Below the pieces are notes generated by a model. That model saw only the letters and a program-made list of their open reading frames with translations, was not told the origin of the DNA and did not search any database. 64,000 nucleotides of DNA from Rusavskia elegans (Eukaryota > Ascomycota > Lecanoromycetes > Teloschistales > Teloschistaceae): contig SAUG01000068.1 in assembly GCA_011316305.1 (NCBI GenBank), forward strand, positions 372,001 through 436,000, given 5' to 3'. A program made the translations under genes and the position numbers. Shown here in pieces: positions 23,739-36,624 of the stretch (position 1 is its first letter; every line of letters starts with the position of its first letter).

Positions 23739-24494
23739 ATGTACAAATTTGCAGTACTCGTTTCTTTGGCTGCATTTCAAGCTTCAGCTACCTCCTTTTT
23801 GCCATTCGAACCAGCACAGAACGTACAGCACCACCAAGGCTATCTCTTTCAGCGACAGAACCAATGTCCCTCCGATCAAAAATTCTGCCCAGGAACAAGT
23901 GGGAATACTGGATGCTGCCGCACCAATTCCCAGTGCGCGGCAGATGATGCTGGCCGTCTTGCTTGCTGTCCGAGTGGTGCTGCCTGTACGGGTCGACTGG
24001 GCGGGAGTTCTGGTGCAGGTACTTCAGCGGGCGCACAATCAGCGATCGGTCCACCAGCATCTCAGCCTACTCCAACGATGAACGCGAATGCAGGTGGAAT
24101 GACCGTTCCCAACCCCTACTATCCCTACGTCATGTTGCCGACAACATATCCCAACGCCCAAGCTTGTTCATCGGCCTTTTCCAGCTGTCGATCAGAATTC
24201 GCCAAATGCACAAACTCCTTGACTGCGGGCGGCAATGGGGTCACGGTATCAGGAGCTCTAGGAGGGATCACGGCTCAGCCTGGTTTGAACGCCGCTTCCG
24301 CTGGTGCTGTATGCTCTAGTCTCAGCACCGTGGCATGCTACAACCTCGGACTGGGGAATTGCCCCATGTATGGGACTGCGGCAGCAACAGGAGGCACGTC
24401 TCCAGCGGGCAATGGTGCATCTGGTGGGTGCGTAGAGATTTATCGAGTTGCAGTTGCGGTGGCGGTGGGTGTTGCAGGACAAGCCATACGTTGA
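23739..24494 (+). CDS. Cysteine-rich secreted, probably GPI-anchored surface protein, 251 aa
   Basis: Single-exon gene. The N-terminus MYKFAVLVSLAAFQASATS is a signal peptide with cleavage likely after ASA or TS. A cysteine cluster follows (CPSDQKFCPG..GNTGCCRTNSQC..LACCPSGAAC, about 43-83), then a Gly/Ser/Thr/Pro-rich linker and a second cysteine group (CSSAFSSCRSEFAKC..VCSSL..ACYNLGLGNC). The C-terminus ends in a short hydrophobic Val/Ala/Gly run, which suggests a GPI-attachment signal, though it is brief and followed by AIR. The layout resembles fungal GPI-anchored cell-wall proteins of unknown role. A similar but unrelated-in-detail cysteine-rich gene lies downstream on the same strand. 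I do not assign a function. Confidence 0.78.
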   Translation: MYKFAVLVSLAAFQASATSFLPFEPAQNVQHHQGYLFQRQNQCPSDQKFCPGTSGNTGCCRTNSQCAADDAGRLACCPSGAACTGRLGGSSGAGTSAGAQSAIGPPASQPTPTMNANAGGMTVPNPYYPYVMLPTTYPNAQACSSAFSSCRSEFAKCTNSLTAGGNGVTVSGALGGITAQPGLNAASAGAVCSSLSTVACYNLGLGNCPMYGTAAATGGTSPAGNGASGGCVEIYRVAVAVAVGVAGQAIR

Positions 24495-25353
24495 GGATGT
24501 CATATCGAAGTCGAATTTGTCTCGGTTAGCGAAGGCGCAAATGCGGGAGCATGGACTGTTGGGACGTAAAAGGGCTGCGATGATACCATGTTTGGAGTTT
24601 TGTGTGCATACTGAGTGCTTGGTCATGTATTTTATGGATAGATCCCTGTCTCATGAGATCGGTGCGATGACTGTTTAAAGGGGACGAGTGTATGATAGGA
24701 TCCGAACCGAACCGTCCAAAGATATGCTCCATGCATGTGACATGCCCTGACGCTTACTGATATTTGTGCTCCGGCTGCAATTCGTCCATGTTGTCTGCAA
24801 ATGTTAGCGATCGACAAGAGCTCAGAGATTGCAAAGCATTTTGCTGTCTCATGATGGGTAACGTGGGAGTCAGGATCGAGCCTCACGAATAGGGGGTGAG
24901 ATAGGCGGTTGACCCCCGGCCGATAGTTGCTATCGCACTAAGCCCCTGGGTAAACATGAAATTTCTCGAGAAAGCTCTTGACGGATCCAGTGATCAGATC
25001 AGCCAACTCACCACAAGTCAATCACACTTGAACAGCCGCTATTGTGCATCGGTGTCATCATTGAAGCCAGCCTCTCTTTTTCCAAGACCCGCAATGTTCT
25101 GTTGGTGGGATCCTAGTCGAGCTGCATAAGCGGTGGCTGGCCGCACGAGGTGGTTGGGCCAAAGCAATCTGGGGACCATAGAACTTCTGAGCTGCCTACT
25201 CTCCATTACCATCATACACAATCTCTCCTCGTCGTTCATTTACATCTTCGTACGTTCGTTGAACTGACTTTTGATGGGCTTTGGAGGTAATATAGGAAGA
25301 TTCGACGATAATACCGCATACATTCCCCGCAACCTTCCCCACATTCCTCAACC
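24495..25353. other. Intergenic, no gene seen
   Basis: It separates the two plus-strand cysteine-rich genes and should contain the promoter of the second. No repeat recognised. Confidence 0.5.
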
Positions 25354-26555
25354 ATGCGGCTTTCATCACCACCCACGCTTCTATCCCTTCTGGGCATCCT
25401 CCTCACTTCATCTCACACAACACATGCGAAACCATATGTCCGGAGGTTGCAACTCGACACCCCCAATGCTCTTGAGAAACGCTGCGCCAATCCTTGCGGA
25501 TCCGAGTCACAATACTGCTGTACAGCAAGCGAAACATGCGTCACTTCAGGATGGCCTCCAATCGCTCAATGTGTCGCCGGCCACGGCTCCAGCCCCGCCG
25601 TTGGTGTCGCACAGCAAAACTTTGGGAATGGACAATATCAACTGATCACAACGACTTGGACCGAGACCGACCTGATTTTACGAACCTCGACATACAGCAT
25701 CCCCCTAGCAACTCCGACCACGCAGCAAGCAACAGTCGCAACAGCCATGAGCTGTGACCCCAGCAACGGAGAAAGTCCATGTGGCACCCTCTGTTGCGCC
25801 ATGGGCCAGTACTGTCAAACGCCCGGACAATGCGCAGCGTCCGGAGGAGGAGCAGTTGGTGATGTGAGCAGCTTTTACTATTCTTCCGTCACCGCCACCG
25901 ACTTCGTCCGTCCCACCAGCAATACCGTCCAAACCATCACCTCGACCGGCTCCGCAACAACAACGGTCCCATTCCAATCGGCCGGCCCGACCCAAGGCGG
26001 TGCAACGGCCGGCATGACGGCCTCAACAGCCAACAACGGGCTCAGCGGAGGAGCCATTGCAGGCATCGTCATCGGTGTACTCGCTGGCATAGTCTTGTTG
26101 CTCCTGATCTGCGCTCTCTGCTGTTTCAAAGGTCTTCTCGACGGCTTCCTGGCAATCTTCGGCTTGGGCAAAAGGAGGCGAAGGCAGGAAACGACGTACA
26201 TTGAAGAACGTCACTCCCATCATACTGGAGGCGCCGCCGGACCTGGAGGCAGAACTTGGTGGGGAGCAAATAGACCTGCAAGGATCAAGAAAGATACTGG
26301 GCTAGGTGGCGCTGGAGCTGTTGCTGCCGGACTCGGCACGCTGGCAGTGATACTAGGTCTCAAGCGCAGACGAGATCGAAGGGACAAGGATAGCTATGGA
26401 TCAAGGAGCAGCTATTCCTACGGCAGTTACACCGGTACCAGCGAAAGTGAGTAACTCGTTGACTGGTATCATGATCAATCGCTAACGTTTCTGCAGGTAG
26501 CGTATCGTCAGATGATCGAAGAACGCACCGTACAGCTGGGAGGTCGAGAAGATGA
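25354..26555 (+). CDS. Single-pass membrane protein with a cysteine-rich ectodomain, 383 aa
   Basis: Exons 25354-26446 and 26497-26555, intron 26447-26496 (50 nt). Signal peptide (SLLGILLTSSHTTHAKP), then a short cysteine motif CANPCGSESQYCCTASETC, a Thr/Ser-rich stalk with a second cysteine group (CDPSNGESPCGTLCCAMGQYC), and one strong transmembrane helix (about 233-255, GIVIGVLAGIVLLLLICALCC). A basic stop-transfer KRRRRQ follows. The cytoplasmic tail has a Gly/Ala-rich patch (GGAGAVAAGLGTLAVILG) and ends in Ser/Tyr- and Arg-rich sequence. The plan recalls WSC/Mid2-like wall sensors, but the ectodomain is not a WSC domain, so sensing is only an inference. Without splicing the protein would end at SESE; the second exon adds 19 residues. 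Confidence 0.82.
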
Positions 26556-26948
26556 CATTCTATGATGGGCGTTTGAAAATCTTGTTGCTGCATTTAGCGA
26601 GTATCGAGGCTATGAAAAGCATGGATGGGATGTAAATGGCCCATGTGGCGAGCTGCAGGCTATCGTCGAGACTGCCATTTGCAGAAAGGACAGATGAATA
26701 CTGGCACATCCTAAAGCATAGCGTGTCTTGCGTGTGTAATTAATTGGAGGATCCCAGACACTGCGGTGTACTCCGTATTTGCCAAAGGTCTTGCATGGCT
26801 CAATGCTCATATGGACAGCCTAGTCGCAAGGTATAACAAAATCTCAATCATAATACTCCTGTGCATTTACAAAGGTTTAGAAATCGCACGTATCAAAGCT
26901 TCTGATCTGGTCCGAGGGTCCTCCTACATCGCGCCAAGTCCGAACGTA
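26556..26948. other. Intergenic, left flank of a TIR element
   Basis: No gene. A TACTCCGTA 9-mer lies at 26769-26777. The region ends at the TA dinucleotide bordering the inverted-repeat element. Confidence 0.55.
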
Positions 26949-27429
26949 CCCCAGGGGAAATAAAGAGTGATAAAACGGAAGCTAATCTGGGGACCCTTCT
27001 AAAATTTCGGACTATTATTTTAAGAATCAACCCTACTGTACTTAATAACTACCGGTCGGAACCGTTTAAAATTTATATTATAGAGTAACTATAGTATAAG
27101 GACTCTAACCTTTAAGTTTTACTAAGTTTATCTAAGGTCTAGATAAGTTATAAAGGTTTTAATTTTCTAGTAGTAGCTAGTAGGACCGTAGGCGCCCCTT
27201 ATAGCAGGTTTACTACGACCTCTTAAAGACTAACGATAAGACCTATAGAGCTCCTGTAAGCTTATATATATCGAGTATATACGTCTATAAGTCTATTACG
27301 AGCTTTTCAAGATCTAATATCTAGGGGTCGTTGAGTAATACTCCTGTAAACTTTTAACGTTGGAGGGACCGAAATTTAGAAGGGTCCCCAGATTAGCTTC
27401 CGTTTTATCACTCTTTATTTCCCCTGGGG
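26949..27429. mobile_element. 481 bp non-autonomous DNA transposon (MITE) with about 61 bp inverted repeats
   Basis: The left end (from 26949, CCCCAGGGGAAATAAAGAG) and the right end (to 27429) are inverted copies of each other over about 61 bases, differing by one base in an A run. Both ends are flanked by TA, consistent with a TA target duplication as made by Tc1/mariner-type transposases. The interior is strongly AT-rich with many TAA/TTA and no coding capacity, suggesting a deletion derivative, possibly altered by repeat-induced mutation. A transposase would have to come from elsewhere in the genome. Boundaries are read directly from the two repeats. Confidence 0.9.
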
Positions 27430-27557
27430 TAAGCGAGCGCGATAGCGCCTAGGGCCAAAGGACCTCAATCCGAATCCCGTCGGAACCTCAACACCTTCAC
27501 CCCATCACCTCCACTCTATACCAATCTCTACACCTCCAGACCTCCACCACAACTCCA

Positions 27558-28089
27558 ATGCCTCCCTCACTCCCCCCCCTCTCAACCCGCCTCCTCACCA
27601 CCTCAGCACACCGCTCCCTCCCGCTCTCTCTACACCACATCCGGAAACCCCCTCCAACCCCCCGACCCTTCACCACCGGCACCCCCCACCTCTCCGAAGA
27701 CGCCCACTCATCGCACTACGACCCCCCCTCCGGCTGGCTATGGGGCATCCCGCCAGGCGAGAAGAAGGAAAAGGAAGGGTGGGAGGGAATGTGGGTTTAT
27801 GGGATGTATGGGAGTTTGCTGTTTGGGGTGGTGGCTTATGCTTATAAGCCGGATACTTCGTGAGTTGTGATTTTGTTTGTTTTGTTTGTTTGGGGTGCGA
27901 GATTGAGTGGAGTGTGAGGCGGGAATGGAGATTGGGTGTGGAGGCTGCGGGGGTTAGTATGAAATGGTTTGATGTGATGGGATGCTGATATTTGATGGGA
28001 TGTATAGGATACAGACGTGGGCGCTGGAAGAAGCGAGAAGGAGGTTGGAAGCGGAGGGTATTTTGCCGGATCCGTCGACGAAGGGGTAG
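27558..28089 (+). CDS. NADH:ubiquinone oxidoreductase ESSS/NDUFB11-type subunit, 127 aa
   Basis: Accessory subunit of the membrane arm of mitochondrial complex I. Exons 27558-27859 and 28008-28089, intron 27860-28007 (148 nt, longer than most here). The N-terminus is a basic, Pro/Ser/Thr-rich presequence (TRLLTTSAHRSLPLSLHHIRK). The family core follows: HYDPPSGWLWGIPPGEKKEK, EGWEGMWVYGMYGSLLFG with a membrane helix, VVAYAYKPDTS, then exon 2 IQTWALEEARRRLEAEGIL and DPSTKG. Splicing joins TC to G to give Ser-Ile-Gln, restoring the conserved sequence, so the intron is well supported. The first exon is unusually C-rich on the coding strand. The gene starts 128 bp after the TIR element. Confidence 0.9.
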
Positions 28090-28461
28090 ATGTTTTTTTC
28101 TTCCGATTGGGGATCGGAGGAGGTGGATTTGTGGGACGGGATCGTTTCAATAGATGGATGATGACTGACACGGACGGTTGTACATAGGGAAGGATGGAAT
28201 AGTGTTGCAAGGGCTTTTGATCGGGAGTATGGGAGTGTTGAAGGTGGAGGTATAGACTGCTATGTCGACGGGACTGTTTACCTCGGTGTCCCCGTCTTTA
28301 CTCTATTGTGCCATTTGCTGCATCTAGGATATGGTGAATTTGGTGTGCATGAGAACGATGCTAGTCTAACTAAGCCCTTCGACCAATTCTTTCTCCCACA
28401 GCGTTGATTCTACTTCTCTCATAGTGTGTGTTGTGCACTCTCCCTGTGGCCAATGGTGCAA
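28090..28461. other. Convergent intergenic region
   Basis: 3' flanks of the complex I gene (plus) and the MpaB-like gene (minus). Nothing else recognised. Confidence 0.55.
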
Positions 28462-29823
28462 CTAATCAGCGCTGACTCGACCAAATGGGCATCCACCAGT
28501 CCTTGTCTTCGCCAACCGGTGGACCGTCTCCTTAGCAGATTGTTCCCCTTTCCCAAGGAAGATTTTGGGGCCAACCTCCGAGAGCTTGTAACCGTCAGGA
28601 TGGTACTTCGCACCCTCATCGCCCGGTATTGGCGTTCCCAATGCTCGGCTCACCCACGCCTGTATACCCCATCGATGCCAGAATGTTGGTTTTACGTAGT
28701 ACGGCGCTGCTTCCCAGATACTAAGAGAACGTCTGCCGTCAGGATCTGGTTCTTCCAAAGCGTTGACACGGTAGATGGACGGTCGTGGGAGGGAGAAGTA
28801 TCGAAGGAGGTACTTTCGGATGGTGAAGACGAAGGACATCAGGATGAAACAGGAATTAGGGGGCTTGTCGTACCTGGAGATATTGTTAGGAGCACACAGA
28901 AAAGAGTGGTACGAATACCCGTAGACCTACATCATGGCTGTTCTTAGCCTGTCGTCCATGAGTACGCTCACGAGATTACTACCAAACGGTTTCAGAGCCC
29001 CAGGGATGCCCCAGAGTAATATTGCAACGGTCTGCTCGGCGATTCTATGGTTGCTGGCATGTGGTACCATGTTCTCCCTCTCATATTGCTCACTCCATTC
29101 CGCCAGGTCGTCTAACCACTGCAATGCGTCTTGCCAGCCTTGCTCTGCCGATTTAAGATTCTCGTAGCTGATGCCCATGGCATCTCCAATCGACTTCCAA
29201 AATGTACCCTGGGCACATAGCTCAAAGGCTTCTAATGATCTCCATTCGTACCTTTCGATCCAGCGGATCGGTTCGAGAGCGAACAGAGATAAGGTATACA
29301 GCATGTCATCGTCGCGGATGGAGCCATTCTTCCGGTAGATGCTGTGTATGTAGTTCATTCGAGCAATGGCTTCCAGACTCCTCGGATCCGATGGCTTATG
29401 GCAAGTGAACTCACGGATCAGAACCTCTGTATCGACATACCGCTTGGAAGCAGTGGAGAGCTCTGAGAATTGGGACGTCGCAACCAAGAGCTTAGAGATA
29501 GAGGGAATGCCATAGGTACGAAAGAGGGCGAATTGGAGAGCTTTTTTGAAGGTGAAAGGGAATTCGAGCTGGGAGATGGTGAGCTGGATCTCCGAGGCGT
29601 CGTCGTCGGTCATATGGGCAAAGGAACGGCGGGTGGTATACCCATAGGTTTTGCGGGTAGATCGTAGACGGTCATAGCGAAGAAATGCAACAAGAAGAGG
29701 ATAGAGAAGTAAGAGCAGAAGACAATACTCTTTCACACCGAAACCATTGGTGTTCGAGTTCGAGACATTAGTAATATTGTCAAACGTTGCCGTTAGATTT
29801 CCCCAGGGTCCGTGACGGTCCAT
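28462..29823 (-). CDS. MpaB-like (DUF2236) membrane-bound oxygenase, 434 aa
   Basis: Predicted haem-type oxygenase of the family containing the ER-bound MpaB' of mycophenolic acid synthesis, which cleaves a farnesyl chain, and bacterial rubber oxygenase Lcp. Exons 29823-28931 and 28873-28462; the intron 28874-28930 has a clear CTAAC branch site. A transmembrane anchor lies at about 32-50 (EYCLLLLLLYPLLVAFLRY). The catalytic-type region shows RMNYIHSIYRKNG (155-167), DDDMLYTLSLFALEPIRWI (171-189) and CAQGTFWKSIGDAMGI (203-218). Tryptophan-rich EWSEQYERENM and FWHRWGIQAWV follow. The second exon begins DKPPNSCFIL after the split Met/Tyr codons. Its start is 493 bp from that of a divergent flavin monooxygenase. 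Family membership is firm; substrate and product are unknown. Confidence 0.85.
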
Positions 29824-30316
29824 CGTAGAACGGTCACAACGGTCACAACGGTCAGTCGAAAAGGCTGTCTATCTGATGACATGGTGTCGTCAAGCTGCTG
29901 TGAGCCTAGAGTATGTACGGAGGATGGCACCTAAAGTTCAGAATCTACGCTAAAAGCCGACCGTAGCCTACGGTCGCCTGGGCTACCGAGAGCGCAAGGT
30001 ACCTTACCCTTGAGAGCCTTAGCGTGCATTCTGAACTTTTGGTGCAATCCTCCGTAAAAGGATCGCAGCGAACGGGCTGTGACCACTGACGGGACGGGCT
30101 CCACTCACCAACGGGTGGAGATCGCTTGGAAAGTTCTATCGTCCCTCGGCACAGCGATTGGTGTTGCCGCTTGGGCTTCCCTTGAAGCGTGTTCTGCCAT
30201 GGGAGCGTAAGGCCTTCATCTCGACTCTTTTCTCTTTCTTGTTCTTCTATGTCTAGTACCCCTCGCCTTTTCCCTACACATGATTCTAGTCCTCTACTCG
30301 GAGCTGACTCACAGTC
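29824..30316. promoter_or_regulatory. Shared divergent promoter region of the oxygenase/monooxygenase pair
   Basis: These 493 bases separate the starts of the MpaB-like gene (minus) and the flavin monooxygenase gene (plus), so promoters for both must lie here. The region contains a 141 bp foldback element (29916-30056) and, near 29830, a short tandem run of CGGTCACAA units. Co-regulation is inferred from layout only. Confidence 0.6.
29916..30056. mobile_element. 141 bp foldback/MITE-like inverted-repeat element
   Basis: The outer ends are imperfect inverted repeats of about 38 bases, starting TACGGAGGAT on the left and ending ATCCTCCGTA on the right, with about four mismatches. The interior holds a second, shorter palindrome (GACCGTAG / CCTACGGTC). 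The transcript or single strand could form a long hairpin. No clear target duplication was identified. It has no coding capacity. Confidence 0.75.
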
Positions 30317-32324
30317 ATGTCACCACCCGACACCATTCGCGTCGTTAACAGCCTTTCGAAGGATGCATACACCTACTATCCCATCTTGATCGTGGGCGCC
30401 GGCGAATCTGCCATTGCCCTCGGAGCCCGTTTGAAGGAAGAAGGCTTCGACCAGTTTCGCCTCTTTGAAAGACAGGCGGGCATCGGCGGTACATGGTGGA
30501 TCAACAGGTACCCTGGTGTCGCCTGTGATGTGTAGGTTCACATTGAAATACGAAACCGAGGTCCCTTGCTGATTGAATGTAAACCAGGCCGGCCGCATTT
30601 TACTCCTTCTCCTTCTCTTTCAATTACAAATGGACAAGCCTCTATCCTGAGGGCGCCGAAATCTACAGATACCTTGAAGACATCACCGAGAAGTACCAGC
30701 TTGTTGACAAGATACAAGTCAATACTGACGTCTCGGAGCTACGCTGGCTTGAGGACGAACAGCTATGGGAGGCTACTTTGACCCACCTGGTACCAGGCAC
30801 AGGCGATCTGAGCAGAAAGGAGATGAATCAACGGATTGCAGAGCATGGAAGAGAGAGTGTCTACCTGCGACAAGAAACAGTTCGAGCTCGCATCGTCTGC
30901 TCTTGCGCGGGTGGTTTGACCGAGCCAAATGCTTGGCCAAGCACCATCCCCGGCCGTGACTCATTCGAAGGTCCTGTCTTTCATTCGGCTCGCTGGGACG
31001 ACACTGTGGATTTCAATGACAAGAACGTGGTTGTCATTGGCACCGGTTGCTCTGCGGCACAATTCGTCCCTCGTCTCACCAAGGAGCCATACAACGCTAA
31101 GTCGGTCACTCAAGTCATGCGTTCGCCCCCTTGGGTTGTGCCAAGGCCAATCCCCCTTGGTGGCACAGAGAAGTACGAGAAGTTCAGTCCGACGCTTTTC
31201 GGCAACGTTCCGGGAATGGCCAAGTTATTCAGATTCCTGTGCTTCGCAAATGCTGAGACGGACTGGTTTACAATCTTTGATGACAACAGTTGGAATCACA
31301 AGACTAGGAAGACGCTTGAATTGCAAATGGTCGACCGCATGAAGAGCATGGTGCCGGAAAAGTACCATGAAATCTTGACCCCAGACTACGCCATAGGCTG
31401 CAAACGAAGGATATTCGATAATGACTGGTTTCTAAGTCTTAACGACTCTAAGATTGAGCTTACGACGAAACCAGTCACCAAGGTCTCGCCTAAAAGTATC
31501 ACAATAGGACCAGGTAGAACCTATCCTGATCCGGACGACAGCAATAGCAAGGCTCCTACAGATGAGGAAACCATTCCTGCCGATGTGATAGTCCTCGGAA
31601 ACGGCTTCGAGGTAACGACATGGCTGCATCCACTCAAGATCCGCGGCAAAGGTGGCAAGTACATGCAGGATGTCTGGGACGAACGTGGAGGGCCTCAAGC
31701 CTACCTAGGTCTTGCCATGGACGGCTTCCCCAACCTGTTCATTGTTTTCGGTCCCAACACGGCAACCGGTCACTCATCCGTCATCTTGGCAAGCGAGAAT
31801 ATGGTCGAATACAATATCAAGCTGATCAAGAAGATCCTGCATGGCGATGTAAAAACAATCGAGGTCAAGAAAGAATCCGAAGTCGCGTGGACCAAGATAG
31901 TTCAGGAGAGAAACAAGGGAAGTGTGTTCAATAATGGATGTCAGAACTGGTATCAGAGAGACGGCTGGAACGCGACTGCATATCCGTAAGCCCACTATTA
32001 CCTCGCGGTTATGATTGACAAGGATGCTAATGGTGACCTAGGTATTCCCAAATCGACTTCACGTTTCGATGCATGTTCCCCAAATGGAGCGACTGGGACT
32101 TGCAATACACTCGAAAGGGGCTTCTGAAGAAACGGGCGCGTCAAGCTTCGGGCATCATACTCCTGCTCACCATCATTATCGGTAGCTATGCCTTGCGGCA
32201 ACGAGGTTCTGGTGTATTCTCTGGCCTGCAGAGCCTGAACCATCTCCTACGAAGATATGTGAAGCAGGGTCTTTTCAGCGCTTTGGACCTCGTTAATGGA
32301 GCGATCACGAGGCTTCCTGATTAA
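30317..32324 (+). CDS. Baeyer-Villiger-type flavin monooxygenase with C-terminal membrane anchor, 631 aa
   Basis: FAD- and NADPH-dependent class B flavoprotein monooxygenase. Exons 30317-30531, 30588-31985 and 32042-32324 with two 56 nt introns. The first Rossmann motif is VGAGESA (26-32). GGTWWINRYPGVACDVPAA follows, with the first intron splitting the Val codon. The Baeyer-Villiger fingerprint F-x-G-x3-H-x3-W-D is exact at 198-209 (FEGPVFHSARWD). The second Rossmann motif is VIGTGCSA (221-228). A hydrophobic helix at about 575-591 (GIILLLTIIIGSYAL) after a basic KKRARQ suggests a tail anchor; an anchor here is not usual in soluble family members. GAGESA replaces the common GAGFSG. A divergent partner gene encodes a membrane oxygenase. 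The substrate (ketone, lipid or terpenoid) cannot be told. Confidence 0.9.
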
Positions 32325-32514
32325 GGGTTTCAGGACTCGTAATGTAAATTGGATCATAGATTTTTAATGTCAAATGTCAACTATACATGCCTCATATATA
32401 CTTTTCATGTAAATTATACCAGTCTCAATTGTAGTAATCCGGACCCGAATCTAACCTTCAGAAAAACTTGAAGCGAAAAGGAGGTGATCCTTATCCCGTT
32501 GCTAGTACTGTAAA

Positions 32515-33374
32515 ATGGCTGTCGACCTCACATCGTCGGATCCATTTTTCTTGTTTGGAGGACCTAAGTAACCTTGCACACCCTTCTACCCATCAGGTTT
32601 TTAGCATTTCTTTTACACTTACGCTGATATATTCTCTGTAATGCAGGCCTTGGCTTCCACCACCATGGCACACGTAAGAGAAAGCCCCAACCAAGTCATA
32701 TCAAAACTAAGCAAATAATCAGATCCGATGACCGCGCCCGCGGCGGCTCCTCTCGGTCCTCGCTTTCAGTTCTTCCAAGCAATTGCGCGCTCTTTCAAGG
32801 CCATCTAGACATCGAGACCCTGGGCGGAGCAGGATTCGCTTCACAGTTTCAGTATCCCGCATCCGAGAACGAAGGATCCAAGTCTTCGAATGATGGCGTC
32901 TGGGATCTGAGTGCTTACGAGGGGATCGAGCTTGACGTAGGAGCCGACGATGGAAAAGTCTACACATTGATCTTGAAGGATGAAGAAGCGCAAGATAAAA
33001 GAGACGATGGCAGGGAGAAGGCGGGACTCAATTGGGAAGCGGACTTCAGGGCGAGCAAAGGCAGCCCAAGTCTGGCTGGAGAAGATGTGGTTGGGAAGAA
33101 GGTATGGATACGTTGGCGTGACCTGAAGCCAACATATCGAGGCAAAGAGAAGGAAAACGCTGGAAAATTCAAGCCGAGTGAGATCAGACGGATCGGGTTC
33201 ATGATGCGAAGGTTTGTATCCCAGCTGATAGGAAAATTACGGCTATTGATTGACGGGCTCACACACAGCTTCTTTGGCACGCAGCAAGGCGATTTCAGAT
33301 TGGAACTACGATCGATCACGGCAAGAAAGCACGCCTCAGACGGCGCAGACACAACGGCGAATATCCAGGAGTAA
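32515..33374 (+). CDS. CIA30-domain protein (complex I intermediate-associated 30 type), 224 aa
   Basis: The CIA30/NDUFAF1 fold is associated with complex I assembly, but several fungal paralogues have other or unknown roles. Exons 32515-32567, 32647-32673 (27 nt microexon), 32723-33211 and 33269-33374. The start DPFFLFGGPKPW is followed after splicing by TSDDRARGGSSRSSLSVL, the characteristic entry of the domain. DLSAYEGIELDVGADDGKVY, WIRWRDLKPTYRGK and the closing RSFFGTQQGDFRLELRSI then follow. The third intron (33212-33268, 57 nt) has no stop and is a multiple of three, so retention would insert 19 residues inside a conserved strand. I chose the spliced form because it restores RSFFGTQQG. 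No clear mitochondrial presequence is visible, which favours a paralogue over the assembly factor itself. Confidence 0.82.
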
Positions 33375-33449
33375 TTTATGGACAGATTGCGGAATTCCCT
33401 ATTATTTACATGGCTGTGGAAACGGACCAAGTGCCTGGCTCTCGTAAAA

Positions 33450-36624
<3,175 letters not shown>

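Noticed and set aside
27430..27486. tRNA-like sequence at the right border of the TIR element (GCGCGATAGCGC and AATCCGAATCCC)
   Set aside because: Joining the flanks across the element gives only a five-pair acceptor match, and the T and anticodon stems do not pair.
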